Positions 1 to 9,959 of a stretch of 64,000 nucleotides of DNA are shown here, one piece after another. Numbering within the stretch: position 1 is the stretch's first letter; each line of letters begins with the position of its first letter. Position numbers and translations under genes: made by a program. Location of the stretch: contig OZ244870.1 in the NCBI GenBank assembly GCA_965221205.1, positions 3,038,001 to 3,102,000 on the forward strand. The letters are read 5' to 3'. Under the pieces are notes generated by a model that searched no databases, was not told the DNA's origin, and saw only the letters and a list, made by a program, of their open reading frames with translations. Source of the DNA: CBDFMG01 sp965221205 [NCBI: bacterium]. GTDB lineage: Bacteria > SM23-31.

Positions 1-3000
1 CCAGCGGTTGCGGACATCTGCGAGGGCCTGGGCGTCGATATTCGCTTGCTCCATCGCCGCCTCGATCTGCTCTGGTGTCGGATTTTCCTGATCAGCGAGC
101 TCTCTCAGTACGACTTTAAGAGTCATGAGGAGGTTTTGTCGGTCCAGCATCGCTTGGGCCGCGGGCGCGAGGCTCATATATGACAGCCCCGTGTCGTGTC
201 GTATGGCCAGCACATCGCCTGGCAGCCACTGTGCCTCTGGCTCGCTTGAGGCAACAATGCAGTCATCGTCGACCAGTTGAACAGTGATAGCCTCGCATTT
301 CAGGACATGGACGCGCCGAAGTCTGTTAGCTGCTTCTCGCCAAGGCTTTGTCTCCGCGCCGGTTTTGGCGCCTCCGTGCGCGGCAACAGTGAGAAGGACC
401 ACTGGCAGCCATGCGTATCCGGTCTCGTCGAGCGGTGGGATTCCGTCAACCACGCCGGTCCAGTGGGCGCCGTCGATGAGAAATTGCTCTTTGAGTGTCG
501 ATGCCCGTCTGATGTTCGTGGCAGTAAGAAGTGCCTTGGTCATGCTGATAGCCTCGGCCTGATGCATCGCCAGGATATGTTTTCCATATTCCAGAAGCGA
601 CCGAGTCCGGTCCTCGTTGTCGGGAAGGTAGACATTCGCCAGTTCGTCTCGTCCGCGCGTCGAGAACTCACGCTGTCCCGTCCTGACGAGGAGCATCTCG
701 GGAAATCCCTTGTCCGGGTCAAGACGCCGCCATGCCTCGCGTACCTGCCCGAGGAATACGTCGAATCGTTCGGTGGGCACTCTGTTGGCGGTCCAAGCAG
801 TCGCCAAGGCTTCGAGCAACTCCGGCCCAGTCGAGGGGTAGATCTTCAGGCCGAGCATTGTAAGTGCCGCCTTCAACTCAGGTTCAGTTTCCAGCCTGCG
901 TGAGAGATCTAGAGATAGCGGGTCGAGGTGCTCGAAGCGGCCGCGCTGGTCCTGAAGGGAGGACGCCGGCACCAGAAAACGGTCCGAAAGCGGTCGCTCG
1001 TCGACAGCAGTCCCATCACTGAGCCACGGTAGCGTTGCCAACCAGTAATGTAGCGGTGACTTAACGTGGCGCGACCAAGCATCCCCGCTAAGTTTCTTGA
1101 TCGTGGCGGACTTCCAACCGGCTGGCCAAGATCCAAGCGAGGCGAGTACAAGGCGAGACAGAACATTTCTCCCCGATTGACTCAACGTCGTCAGACAGTG
1201 GATTTCGGGTAGCAGTTGGATGCCGGACAGGGAGTACTCGAACCGACTGGTGTAGCAGGGCTTGACCTCTTCGCGCACGGCCTCACACCAATCGTCCCAG
1301 GCTGTCTGCGGAGTGCCGGTGGGCGCCGTGGATGGAAGCTTGTAGGCGTATTCCCGCATGTGAAAGCGAACTTCGGGAGCCTTCTGCAGCCGAAATCCAT
1401 CGACGACGCTCACACGGGCGAACAGCTCATTCCGATCTTCCACAGTGACTCCCCAACATGGGTCATTCGGTGGAAGAAGGGCTACCTTGCACAGCCGCAT
1501 TGCCATATCTTCAGGCAGATCCTTGGCGAGTAACCAAACATCGTCACCAAGCCGGCCCGGCCAACCGGGTCCGAACACCGCGTCGCTCATCACGAGCCAG
1601 CCCCCATGGCAAGCCACGGGCAGGCGCTTGAGCAAGGGCAGCAGCATGTCCGGTTCGTCCTCCTTGCTCAAGAGTTTCAGCGTCCAGGCAAAGAGTTCTG
1701 AGCAGATATCGGCTTCGGGACTGCCGTGAGGAGCCGGCAGCGGAGGCAGCGCAGCAAGAACGACGTCTCGGAGGAGTTCCTTCAGTCGAAAGCCCCGTAC
1801 GAACCGGCCGTCCAGGAACTTCTTGACCGCGGTGCTGCGGTTCCGTTGCCCCTCCTCCTGTTCCTGTGTTTGGACATCCTGATGGAGGAACGCGATACGC
1901 TGCTTGAGGGAGTTGGGAACCTCCCCAACGAAGTCCGCGGCGTCGTCAGCGCCCTGCACGGGCTGGAAGAACAGCTTGGTGGTGTCGGAGGCGCTGAGCA
2001 AACGCCCGTCTTGACCAGGAAGGAATTTCGTGGCGGCGAGTGGGTCCGGGTCACTGCCCTTTGGTTCGTGTTTCAGGTCTACCGGCAACACCGCGATCAG
2101 GCTGTTCAAAAACGCATCCCATGTGACGTCGATCACGTTCGCCTGAACCTTCGTCGCCACCTGCTCGATCATTCGTTGCCATTCGCAGTGCGTCGGAGTC
2201 GGTGAACCATCGAGTTTGGCGAGCAGTGTTTCGACGGCGTCTTTCCGTTCGTCGAGCACGGTCGAAACGACCGCGAACTTGGCGTGTTCGCGCCATCGTT
2301 CGGCGCAGATCGGGCTGTCCTCAGTGATGTACGGCATCATCCTTGCCTTGCCCGGAACACACCAGCCGCTGTCGCAGAGAATCAGAGCCTGATCGTCGAG
2401 AGCGCTGTCTCGTTCCGATGCGCGCTTATGCAGGCGGTCCATGAAGCACCAATCCTTACCGCCCACAAGCGCAGTAGATGACAAGATGTCGATCACTGCC
2501 TGTGCCCGCCAGTCTTCGGGCTGTCCCGAGACCAATCCGATGACCACATCGAGGCACAGATCCAATACGCTCTCGAGGAGCAACTCGTTGTAGTGGTTGT
2601 TGTTGAAGTCGATCTGGCGGCGGTCAAGAGAACCGTAGAAAGGGGCATTGATGTGCGCCCCCGTCCCTGTCGTCATTTCCGTCGGCAAGAAAATCACAAA
2701 GACGCCCTGTTGGGGCTCGGACGCTTCTTCGACGGCGATGCCCACGGCTACTTGTCGGACCTCCGGCCATCGGTTCGGCAGGTGCTTCACGACGGCGTAG
2801 ATTCGCTTCGCTTGCTCCGGGTCGTCGTCCCCCCCGACGATGCGAGTCCATACTTGGAACTGGCGGGTCGTGTTGTCGTCGGGTGCCGGTCCCGAACACC
2901 CAACCAACAGCAACTGATGCCGGATCCGCTGGCAGTTGGAGAACTCGACGTCCGAGTCGACTACTCGTTCCACGATACGCCGCTCGCCATCAATGTCGAT

Positions 3001-3852
3001 GACGAGCGTTGCAACGTGAGGCAGGAAGACCGTTGACTGTGCATCCAGCTCTTGAAGCTGGTCCTTCACGGACTGAACTGCTTCCTCGCAGGTGCCAGCC
3101 CGCCCGCCGTCCAGGCGCAGCCGGACAACGGTCACATGTCCCTCCCTCAGCAGCTCCTCAACTTCGGGCACAACGCTTTCGATTGGAAGCGGGAGCAGGT
3201 ACGGCGACAGGAATCTCCGAGCCTCGCAGGCACCGTCGATCTCCTGTTCGCGATATTGCTCCATCTGTTCCTGCGACCAGTCGACGAGCCGGCGTCCTGG
3301 ATCGAATGGTGACTGCGCATCGCACCCCTGCCGTTTGATCTCCTGCGCTGCCTCCGCCACCCGATCAGAAACGGAAGGGTCGAAGCGGAAGATGAAGAAA
3401 GAGTCGCTTCCGGCGGGAGCAGTGGACCATATCTCCGGGCAGGTGGACACTTCCAGGACACTCCTGAAGCCCAGACCTTTGTTGCCAACGCTCTTGTTGG
3501 GATCCTTCGGGCTTTGCCCGAGTTGGCAGATCCCCTTGAAGTCCTCAGTGCGGAAAGGACGGCCGCTGTTCCCGACCAGGAGCACAGGTTCAGGAGAGGT
3601 GCTCAAAACGAATGAGATCCGCTGCGGATCATCGGGCTCTGCGTTCGCCAGAGCGTCGTGGGCGTTCTGCAACAGCTCCAGAATGCACCGACCCCGGTAC
3701 GCCTGCGCGATCTGCCCGTCGAGGCTGGCGATGGTCCGGTAGTTCCGCGTGTTGTTCTTGAGTTCATCGAAGAACGTCTGCACCTGATGCTGGGCCTGGT
3801 CCACGATGAGCCTGTCTTCGGTCTTCCTCGATGTTGAACGGTCAACACTCAT
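1..3852 (-). CDS. Giant sacsin/HSP90-like GHKL ATPase (5' part, runs off left edge)
   Basis: The minus-strand frame is open without a stop from the ATG at 3850-3852 to base 1, at least 1284 codons; the 3' end is outside the window. The first ~150 residues carry a GHKL (HSP90/sacsin N-terminal) ATP-binding fold: ELLQNAHDA (N box), LLVGNSGRPF (G1-like) and KSVGNKGLGFRSVLEV (G2 lid). The remainder is a long low-similarity region, as in bacterial 'sacsin N-terminal ATP-binding-like' proteins. I infer an ATP-driven conformational machine; such large GHKL proteins often sit in defence islands, but no function can be assigned here. The ATG overlaps the stop of the lon remnant by 11 bp. Codons are strongly GC-rich, unlike the housekeeping genes next door, which suggests recent acquisition or a chimeric join. 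Confidence 0.85.
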   Translation of the reverse strand, partial: MSVDRSTSRKTEDRLIVDQAQHQVQTFFDELKNNTRNYRTIASLDGQIAQAYRGRCILELLQNAHDALANAEPDDPQRISFVLSTSPEPVLLVGNSGRPFRTEDFKGICQLGQSPKDPNKSVGNKGLGFRSVLEVSTCPEIWSTAPAGSDSFFIFRFDPSVSDRVAEAAQEIKRQGCDAQSPFDPGRRLVDWSQEQMEQYREQEIDGACEARRFLSPYLLPLPIESVVPEVEELLREGHVTVVRLRLDGGRAGTCEEAVQSVKDQLQELDAQSTVFLPHVATLVIDIDGERRIVERVVDSDVEFSNCQRIRHQLLLVGCSGPAPDDNTTRQFQVWTRIVGGDDDPEQAKRIYAVVKHLPNRWPEVRQVAVGIAVEEASEPQQGVFVIFLPTEMTTGTGAHINAPFYGSLDRRQIDFNNNHYNELLLESVLDLCLDVVIGLVSGQPEDWRAQAVIDILSSTALVGGKDWCFMDRLHKRASERDSALDDQALILCDSGWCVPGKARMMPYITEDSPICAERWREHAKFAVVSTVLDERKDAVETLLAKLDGSPTPTHCEWQRMIEQVATKVQANVIDVTWDAFLNSLIAVLPVDLKHEPKGSDPDPLAATKFLPGQDGRLLSASDTTKLFFQPVQGADDAADFVGEVPNSLKQRIAFLHQDVQTQEQEEGQRNRSTAVKKFLDGRFVRGFRLKELLRDVVLAALPPLPAPHGSPEADICSELFAWTLKLLSKEDEPDMLLPLLKRLPVACHGGWLVMSDAVFGPGWPGRLGDDVWLLAKDLPEDMAMRLCKVALLPPNDPCWGVTVEDRNELFARVSVVDGFRLQKAPEVRFHMREYAYKLPSTAPTGTPQTAWDDWCEAVREEVKPCYTSRFEYSLSGIQLLPEIHCLTTLSQSGRNVLSRLVLASLGSWPAGWKSATIKKLSGDAWSRHVKSPLHYWLATLPWLSDGTAVDERPLSDRFLVPASSLQDQRGRFEHLDPLSLDLSRRLETEPELKAALTMLGLKIYPSTGPELLEALATAWTANRVPTERFDVFLGQVREAWRRLDPDKGFPEMLLVRTGQREFSTRGRDELANVYLPDNEDRTRSLLEYGKHILAMHQAEAISMTKALLTATNIRRASTLKEQFLIDGAHWTGVVDGIPPLDETGYAWLPVVLLTVAAHGGAKTGAETKPWREAANRLRRVHVLKCEAITVQLVDDDCIVASSEPEAQWLPGDVLAIRHDTGLSYMSLAPAAQAMLDRQNLLMTLKVVLRELADQENPTPEQIEAAMEQANIDAQALADVRNRW

Positions 3853-4611
3853 TCTTGTAAATCAGCCTCGGAAGTAGCCCGCGCGCGCCGTTTTCAACGC
3901 GTCCCAGCATCGGCGCAAACGCAACTCCAGCAGTTGCTCCATCGAGTTCATTTTCAGCAACCGTGTGTGCCTCTTTGGGCATTTGAGCTTTTTTAATTTT
4001 TTCTGCATATTCAGCTACTTCAGAAGGTATATCCTCATTTTCATCTAAGATCTTTCTTCGGTCTTCGAGCTTCATCTCCATATTGGATGCTATAAAATCA
4101 GCCAATACCGATGGCTCGTTAATATTCATTGCTGCTGTTAAAATTTCTTCAGGAATTTCTTTAGACAATTTGACAATCGACCTGAATCCTTCAAGGATAT
4201 TTCGCTGCAGCGCCTCCACTTTAATAGTCTGGCGATAGACGGCCTTGACCTTATGAATTCTTGCCCGTAGGTACGGCTCATTTTGAGTTATATCATCCAT
4301 CTGAATTCGCTGAAACCCTTGCAAAATAATCCGAATACCGCCATCGGGAATTTTAAAAAGCTTTAGTACAACAGTTCCAACGCCGTATTCAAATATATCA
4401 TTGTTGCTACTTTTCTTTTGATCAGATTTTATTCCTGAGAAGGCGCCAACCAGTTTTGTTTCGATGAGCGCATTCTTAATCATTTCAATATTATGCTCAT
4501 CATATACAGAATAGGGCATTATGATATTCGGAAAAAGAATTTCATTCTCAAGAACTAAGATGGACAATTCATCGGAATAGAGACGTGTACTGTTGCGCCT
4601 ATTTCACCCAT
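3842..4611 (-). pseudogene. lon: Truncated lon protease (N-terminal domain only)
   Basis: The conceptual product matches the Lon substrate-binding domain (ENEILFPNIIMPYSV near the start, then a segment ending KKAQMPKEAHTVAENELD that normally precedes the AAA+ module). Everything after is absent: the reading frame passes into about 30 unrelated residues in GC-rich sequence and stops at 3842-3844. The coiled-coil stretch before KKAQMP also appears shortened compared with normal Lon. A likely original start is the ATG at 4609-4611 (MGEIGATVHVSIP); a one-base indel near 4570 shifts it out of frame with the main open frame, which can otherwise start only at TTG 4565-4567. There are no ATPase or protease motifs, so this is not a working protease. 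The break coincides with the start of the GC-rich block. Confidence 0.8.
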
Positions 4612-4841
4612 TACACGGAAGTTCTCTACGAGGTTTTAGATTTGCTCACAATGTGACTACTCAGACTGTTCATCTGAAAGTATATACACTCAATTACTTT
4701 GTAAACTATACTTTGCTTATGAATGCTTTACTTACTTTAACAATTAATTTACTAAAAATGTAAGCTCATTAATACATCTATTAGGAGTATATTTTTTGGG
4801 TGGTATTCTAAAATAGCTGTATCTAATTCCTTGAAAAGTTT

Positions 4842-5603
4842 TTAGACACTTTTCATATCGACTATTAAAGAGGCCGCAAATCCGGCGCCGAAACCGTTGT
4901 CAATATTGACGACTGTTACACCTGAAGCACAACTGTTGAGCATAGACAACAATGCTGCAAGTCCGCCGAAACTTGTTCCATATCCGACTGATGTGGGTAC
5001 CGCAATGACCGGTCTGTTGGTTAAACCGCCTACAACACTGGCGAGCGCACCTTCCATGCCTGCAACAACAATAATTACACCTGCTTTATCAAATTCATCC
5101 GTATATTTAAGCATCCGATGAATTCCGGCAATGCCGATATCATAAATTGTTTTTACATTGTTGCCCATTACCCGTGCAGTTACAGCAGCCTCCTCGGCAA
5201 CCGGGATATCGGCAGTACCAGCAGACACAATGAGCATTAACTTCTTTTTGGACACTTTATCATCCGGTTCAATCGGAGTAGAAATTATCCGTGCATCAGG
5301 ATAGAATACAAGTTCGGGAAGGTATGTCTTAAGGTATTCATAATTTTCAGATGTCGCACGGGTGGCTAATACTATTCCGTTATTTTTCAATATTGATTCG
5401 GCAATTTTTTTTATTTGATCATTTCTTTTCCCCTCACAATAAATCACTTCAGGAAATCCTTTACGAAGTGCCCGGTGATGGTCAATTCTTGCAAACTCAA
5501 GATTCTCTGTGGACAACTTCTTTACATGTCCAATGATATCATCTTCAGAAATATTCCCATTTTTGTATTGTTCAAGGTATTTTTTAAAATTTGATTCGTT
5601 CAT
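4842..5603 (-). CDS. larB: LarB, nickel-pincer cofactor biosynthesis (PurE-like)
   Basis: 253 residues, full length for LarB. The C-terminal half is the PurE-like fold (LMLIVSAGTADIPVAEEAAVTA, with the conserved SAGTAD and PVAEEA, then VVAGMEGALASVVGGL and PTSVGYGTSFGG). LarB carboxylates and hydrolyses nicotinic acid adenine dinucleotide to pyridinium-3,5-dicarboxylate mononucleotide, the first step to the nickel-pincer nucleotide of lactate racemase-type enzymes. It is cytosolic. The partners LarC and LarE are not in this window. A 230-nt intergenic gap separates it from the lon remnant, and 103 nt lie between it and dusB upstream. Confidence 0.93.
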   Translation of the reverse strand: MNESNFKKYLEQYKNGNISEDDIIGHVKKLSTENLEFARIDHHRALRKGFPEVIYCEGKRNDQIKKIAESILKNNGIVLATRATSENYEYLKTYLPELVFYPDARIISTPIEPDDKVSKKKLMLIVSAGTADIPVAEEAAVTARVMGNNVKTIYDIGIAGIHRMLKYTDEFDKAGVIIVVAGMEGALASVVGGLTNRPVIAVPTSVGYGTSFGGLAALLSMLNSCASGVTVVNIDNGFGAGFAASLIVDMKSV

Positions 5604-5706
5604 AGGTTAAGAGCACTATCATTAGTTATGTTTCGTTGAAAGAGCAGAAAACAAATCTAAGAATAACATAAATGCGAAAAAGTGTTATCGTACACACTAA
5701 AAAGAA

Positions 5707-6726
5707 TTACCCGGCTTTTCGTTTGTTATAAGCTCTCGATGTTTCGCCCGAATTATCTATCATTATTTGATAGATATATTCTTTCAGAATACTCTGCATC
5801 ATTTGATAATCAAGAGCTCCAAAAATTTTCGATTTCAATAACGAGCCGTTTGGAAGACCTTTAACATACCAGGCAATGTGTTTTTTCATTATATTCTTTG
5901 TATACGCAGGACCATAAAATTCGTACGACAGTCGCATTTGTCGGAGACACAACTCGATTCTTTCAGCATCCGAAGGCTGTCCAAGCATATTCCCTTCTTT
6001 GAGATAGTGGTTTATTTGCTTAAATATCCACGGATTTCCCATTGCGCCACGGCCTATCATAATCATGTCACATCCTGTTTCGGCAAACATGCGCCGGGCA
6101 TCCTCAGGATTTCGTACATCTCCATTACCAATGATGGGAATTGACACAGCGTCTTTGAGCTTTCGTATTTGATCCCAGAGTGCTTTTCCCTCGAACTGCA
6201 TTTGTCTTGTACGTGCATGGATTGCAATGGCGGCGACACCATTATCTTCAAGGATTTTTCCTATTTCCGAAACAGGCATCGAATTTTCATCCCACCCACA
6301 GCGGATTTTTGCAGTTACTGGAACAGGAACAGACTTTACCATCGCATTAACGATTTTCCCCATTTTCGGAGGATCTTTCAGCAATGCTGATCCAGCTTTG
6401 TTTCGTACAACTTTTTTCACAGGACAACCAAAATTTATATCAATTATATCAGGCTTTCTCTCTGCCACAATTGCAGAAGCATGCCCCATAACTTCCGGAT
6501 TTCCCCCGAAAAGCTGAAGTGCTATCGGTCGTTCGCTTTCAAGGAAATTCAGGTATTTATTTGTTTTTTCCGAACCCCTCACAAGCCCTTCTGAACTGAC
6601 CATTTCGGAAAACACGACATCCGCACCTTGTTCTTTGCATATAATCCTGAATGGAATGTCTGTTACACCGGCCAGCGGGGCAAGCGCGACTTTTCCTTTT
6701 ATTTTCACATTACCGATTTTCATCAC
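5707..6726 (-). CDS. dusB: tRNA-dihydrouridine synthase (DusB type)
   Basis: 339 residues, normal for the family. The N-terminal FMN TIM barrel opens with KVALAPLAGVTDIPFR, followed by the active-site segment DINFGCPVKKVV with the catalytic cysteine, the KIRCGWD strand, and IIGNGDV and MIGRGAMGNPW for FMN phosphate binding. The enzyme reduces specific uridines in the tRNA D-loop using NADPH and FMN. The second Met (MKIGNVKIKG) is an equally good start. Gene order dusB then larB on the minus strand may reflect cotranscription. No lesions seen. Confidence 0.95.
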   Translation of the reverse strand: MMKIGNVKIKGKVALAPLAGVTDIPFRIICKEQGADVVFSEMVSSEGLVRGSEKTNKYLNFLESERPIALQLFGGNPEVMGHASAIVAERKPDIIDINFGCPVKKVVRNKAGSALLKDPPKMGKIVNAMVKSVPVPVTAKIRCGWDENSMPVSEIGKILEDNGVAAIAIHARTRQMQFEGKALWDQIRKLKDAVSIPIIGNGDVRNPEDARRMFAETGCDMIMIGRGAMGNPWIFKQINHYLKEGNMLGQPSDAERIELCLRQMRLSYEFYGPAYTKNIMKKHIAWYVKGLPNGSLLKSKIFGALDYQMMQSILKEYIYQIMIDNSGETSRAYNKRKAG

Positions 6727-6928
6727 ATTGACTCAATGTACACTATATAAACTTATTGATAACCAACTGTTTAATTACCGTTCCCATCAATATGAAATAT
6801 ACGACAATGGCTGAAAAATAACAAGCCCTTTGATGACGAGGAATTTTGCTTTTTTCCATTGATTTTTTGAAGAATTTTTCTTAAACTTGAGCACTTGAGC
6901 ATAAGATACAATAGAATCGAGGTGTACA

Positions 6929-7132
6929 GTGGCCAAACGTTGTGAAATATGCGGTAAAGGTCCGATTGTCGGCAATAATGTCAGTCATGCCCATAATTTA
7001 ACAAAACGCAGATGGCTTCCGAATTTGCAAAAGATTAAAGTAGAGACTAATGACGGGACAGTTACGAGAATGCGTGTATGTACTAGCTGCATACGGTCGC
7101 GTAAAGTGAAAAAACCTGCTATAGCTTCTTAG
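6929..7132 (+). CDS. rpmB: 50S ribosomal protein L28
   Basis: 67 residues. It begins with GTG, preceded by GAGG at 6919-6922 (6-nt spacing), and gives [12 protein letters not shown]. Two CxxC pairs (CEIC near the N-terminus and CTSC near residue 52) form the zinc ribbon of the C+ type L28. The basic central segment ([15 protein letters not shown]) is typical. It is a structural protein of the large subunit. It is a single-gene unit, divergent from dusB and convergent with the M23 gene, closed by the hairpin terminator at 7154-7187. Confidence 0.96.
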   Translation: MAKRCEICGKGPIVGNNVSHAHNLTKRRWLPNLQKIKVETNDGTVTRMRVCTSCIRSRKVKKPAIAS

Positions 7133-7153
7133 GAAATGAATTATAAAAATAAA

Positions 7154-7187
7154 AAAACCACCTGAAAAATTCAGGTGGTTTTTTTAT
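7154..7187. terminator. Bidirectional intrinsic terminator between rpmB and M23 gene
   Basis: Perfect 13-bp stem: AAAACCACCTGAA at 7154-7166, a 3-nt loop, and TTCAGGTGGTTTT at 7170-7182, flanked by an A-run on one side and a T-run on the other. It can terminate rpmB on the plus strand and the convergent M23 peptidase gene on the minus strand. Confidence 0.9.
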
Positions 7188-7199
7188 TCATTCAAAATT

Positions 7200-8168
7200 T
7201 TAATACCCGTAAGCTTTTGGATTCCAATGCTCAAGTCGTGGATCAAGATATCGCTCAGCGCCTGAATTCGGATCAATATATTTTATCGCATAATGGAGAT
7301 GCGGACCGGTTGACCTTCCGCTACTACCAACTTCCCCGATCTTCTGACCTCTTTTAACAAACATCCCTTTTTCCAGACCAGGCTCAAATTTTAACATATG
7401 ACCGTACTGGGTAATCCAACCATATTTCTCAACCATATGACTAATCACCATATACCGGCCAAGCCCCGTTCTAAGATCTTTGCCGGACATTATATCGATT
7501 ACCCCATCAGCTGCTGCATAGATATTGCTTCCACGCGGCTTCGATATATCAACACCATCGTGATATTCCTGTCCTGAGCCATAAGGATTTTTACGGTAGC
7601 CGTACCAAGAAGTTACACGACCGCCTTCCAAAGGATTGCCAGACGGATAGAATCGTAGCCACTCTTTATGCTCCTCAAGTCCACTTAAAATTGAAGCATA
7701 GCTTTTCTCCTGAAGATTAACAAGGTTACTCAGCTTTATCAATTTTTGAGTAAACATATCAGAAATTAATTCCGTTTCGGTAAAGAAAAATTCACTTTGA
7801 CTGGCGGGAATGTCATTGCCGCCGCCTATGCCGACTTCGCGAAGCGCGGGGTCAAATTCATCAAGATCAATCAACAATCGCAGTTCTTGATCCATCTCAT
7901 AAAGTTTTTCCAATCTGTTTTCAAGTTGTGTAAAATCCTGCCTCATTCCCTGAAGAGATCCTCTAATCTGATTTCTCTCCTGTTGCAACAAACCTATTTT
8001 AAAACTATATAAATAGTCCGACAAAATACTTACACCGACACCTGTAACAGATGAAAATATAAAAAGGACAAACAAAGAAAAAAGCACTATTTGAAACTTA
8101 GATACGTTTACTTCTTTCGCCGAAGATGAGGTATTAGAAAACAGAACCAAACGGAATCTCTTCTTCAT
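7200..8168 (-). CDS. M23 family metallopeptidase, membrane-anchored (cell-wall endopeptidase)
   Basis: 322 residues. A short cytoplasmic lead is followed by one membrane segment (FQIVLFSLFVLFIFSSVTGVG, about residues 25-45), then a periplasmic coiled coil (about 60-110), then a LytM/M23 domain. Zinc ligands are visible in EYHDGVDIS (HxxxD) and HLHYAI (HxH), with GRYMVISH between. Proteins of this build cut peptidoglycan cross-links or act as adaptors for them. It lies 91 nt downstream of rpoD on the same strand and ends at the shared terminator. Confidence 0.9.
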   Translation of the reverse strand: MKKRFRLVLFSNTSSSAKEVNVSKFQIVLFSLFVLFIFSSVTGVGVSILSDYLYSFKIGLLQQERNQIRGSLQGMRQDFTQLENRLEKLYEMDQELRLLIDLDEFDPALREVGIGGGNDIPASQSEFFFTETELISDMFTQKLIKLSNLVNLQEKSYASILSGLEEHKEWLRFYPSGNPLEGGRVTSWYGYRKNPYGSGQEYHDGVDISKPRGSNIYAAADGVIDIMSGKDLRTGLGRYMVISHMVEKYGWITQYGHMLKFEPGLEKGMFVKRGQKIGEVGSSGRSTGPHLHYAIKYIDPNSGAERYLDPRLEHWNPKAYGY

Positions 8169-8259
8169 ATATTTCCTGAAATATTATACAATAATTACAG
8201 TGAATTAACATTCGGAGTAAAAATTAAGAAATTATTTTTCTTATGTCAAGATAATTTTA

Positions 8260-9117
8260 CTATCCGAGGTACGTGCGGAGCAATCGGCTTCTTGATGCGT
8301 GTCTGAGCCGTTTGATCGCTTTTTCTTTAATTTGACGAACCCGTTCGCGCGTTAGGTTGAATTGTTCACCGATTTCTTCAAGCGTTAATGGATGTTCCTG
8401 ATCAAGTCCGAAATACAGTCTTACAACCTCTGCTTCTCTACTGGTTAATGTTGAGAGTGCCCTTTCAACCTCATTTTTCAGTGATTCTCGCATGAGGTCA
8501 TTATCCGGTGAAGGCTGTCGGTCATTCTGTATAACATCTAGAAGCCGGTTATCCTCACCCTGGTTGAAAGGTGCATCCATTGAGAGATGGCGCCCTGAGA
8601 TTTTTAGCGTATCCGAAACCTCGAACGGTGTCATTTCCAGCTCTTCTGCAATTTCAGAGGCGCTTGGTTCCCGTTCAAACTCCTGTTCAAGGTTGCTGAA
8701 CGCTTTTCCTATTTTATTCAATGCGCCAACACGGTTTAATGGAAGTCGTACAACGCGGGACTGTTCTGCAAGTGCCTGGAGAATCGACTGCCGAATCCAC
8801 CACACTGCATAGGATATGAATTTAAATCCACGCGTTTCGTCAAACCGCTTTGCGGCTTTTATAAGACCAAGATTCCCTTCGTTTATTAAGTCTCCTAAGG
8901 TAAGCCCCTGATTTTGATACTGTTTTGCAACACTTACAACAAACCTGAGGTTTGCTTTTGTCAATTTTTCAAGTGCTCCCTGATCATTTTGCTTAATAAG
9001 TCGTGCTAAATCAATCTCTTCAGCAGGAGCTAACAACGGCACTTCTCCAATTTCCTGAAGGTATTTATCTAATGACTGGTTCCCACGATTGTTCTGCTTT
9101 TGACTCAATTTGATCAT
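8260..9117 (-). CDS. rpoD: RNA polymerase sigma factor RpoD/SigA
   Basis: 285 residues. Region 1.2 ([20 protein letters not shown]), region 2 ([18 protein letters not shown], then [16 protein letters not shown]), region 3, and region 4 with a helix-turn-helix ([20 protein letters not shown]). The short N-terminus without region 1.1 and the overall sequence match the primary sigma factor of the Bacteroidota/Chlorobi group, which supports placing the host in the FCB group. It directs most housekeeping transcription. The strongest argument that local frameshifts elsewhere are real decay is that this gene is intact. Confidence 0.95.
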   Translation of the reverse strand: MIKLSQKQNNRGNQSLDKYLQEIGEVPLLAPAEEIDLARLIKQNDQGALEKLTKANLRFVVSVAKQYQNQGLTLGDLINEGNLGLIKAAKRFDETRGFKFISYAVWWIRQSILQALAEQSRVVRLPLNRVGALNKIGKAFSNLEQEFEREPSASEIAEELEMTPFEVSDTLKISGRHLSMDAPFNQGEDNRLLDVIQNDRQPSPDNDLMRESLKNEVERALSTLTSREAEVVRLYFGLDQEHPLTLEEIGEQFNLTRERVRQIKEKAIKRLRHASRSRLLRTYLG

Positions 9118-9232
9118 ATGCTCTCTACCGTTGTTTAGAATTTCTAACGAACATTATAACAATAGTTTTGTCTGTTGATGCAACTCCCTATTGAAAAACT
9201 GGTAATGTTTATTTTCCAAACAACAATTCTTA

Positions 9233-9583
9233 TTATTCGGCATCAGCAGTTTTTTCTACTCCGGCGTTTTCACTGATCTGCTCAAGTTCCGTATGTTTCT
9301 TCTGCAGGTCTCCCTCAAGAGTTTTGATAGTTTTCAGTAAAGTCTTTATGTCGGTATTATTCGATATTTCTTTGACATTTTCTTCCTGGATTAAATGATA
9401 TGTTTTCCCACCAAGCTCTATAAAATTTTTCTCTATTTTCCGCTTAATATTGTTGATATCAAGCATGACTTTACCCTTTCTCCCGAGCTCTTCTGCTTTT
9501 TCGGCGGCAATATACGCGCTTTCCTTAGCCATTTTTGCTCCATCAATGAGTCCTTTTCTGATGGAGTCCCATAAGGTTGTCAT
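9233..9583 (-). CDS. Small alanine/lysine-rich helical protein, function unknown
   Basis: 116 residues, almost wholly helical: amphipathic N-terminus (WDSIRKGLIDGAKMAKESAY), a central segment with EKNFIELGGKTYHLI, and a C-terminal coiled coil. Proteins of this outline often accompany yggT and sigma-factor genes, but I do not recognise a named family. It starts 25 nt after the yggT-like gene ends and lies upstream of rpoD on the same strand, so cotranscription is likely. A plausible ribosome site (GAGGAAGC) precedes the ATG. Confidence 0.65.
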   Translation of the reverse strand: MTTLWDSIRKGLIDGAKMAKESAYIAAEKAEELGRKGKVMLDINNIKRKIEKNFIELGGKTYHLIQEENVKEISNNTDIKTLLKTIKTLEGDLQKKHTELEQISENAGVEKTADAE

Positions 9584-9608
9584 TGCAGCTTCCTCTTCTC
9601 AAACTTTT

Positions 9609-9851
9609 CTATAAACCTATAATAAACGGTTTCAACAATAAATTGTATACAAAAAACACAACTAGCGGTGACAAGTCAATTCCACCCATATTCGGGAGTA
9701 TTCGACGTATAGGTTCTAATACAGGTTCTGTCAAGGTATAAATCATACCAATAACAGGATTTGAATGACTTACCTTTACCCATGAGAGTACTACCCGGAT
9801 AATGATGACAAACATATAGATATCTAAAATCTGAATCAGCAATGATTTCAT
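9609..9851 (-). CDS. YggT family integral membrane protein
   Basis: 80 residues with two membrane helices (ILDIYMFVIIIRVVLSW and a C-terminal LVVFFVYNLLLKPFIIG). The YggT signature is present between them (NPVIGMIYTLTEPVLEPIRRILP). YggT proteins are implicated in cell-shape or osmotic functions and are often found near division or sigma genes; the molecular role is not settled. First gene of an apparent minus-strand run yggT-like, 116-aa protein, rpoD, M23. Confidence 0.88.
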   Translation of the reverse strand: MKSLLIQILDIYMFVIIIRVVLSWVKVSHSNPVIGMIYTLTEPVLEPIRRILPNMGGIDLSPLVVFFVYNLLLKPFIIGL

Positions 9852-9959
9852 ACGATTACTCCACTTACTTCCTTTGAAAATCTGCTATAGTCACTGTCTC
9901 ATTTAATACACCCAAAGCAGATCAACAATAAAAAATGACTTTTTTCTACTGTTAGCTGC

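Noticed and set aside
277-3742. Many plus-strand open frames of 60-216 codons in the first 3.8 kb
   Set aside because: All are shadows of the uninterrupted minus-strand GHKL ATPase gene; they are low-complexity Arg/Ser/Pro-rich and have no motifs.
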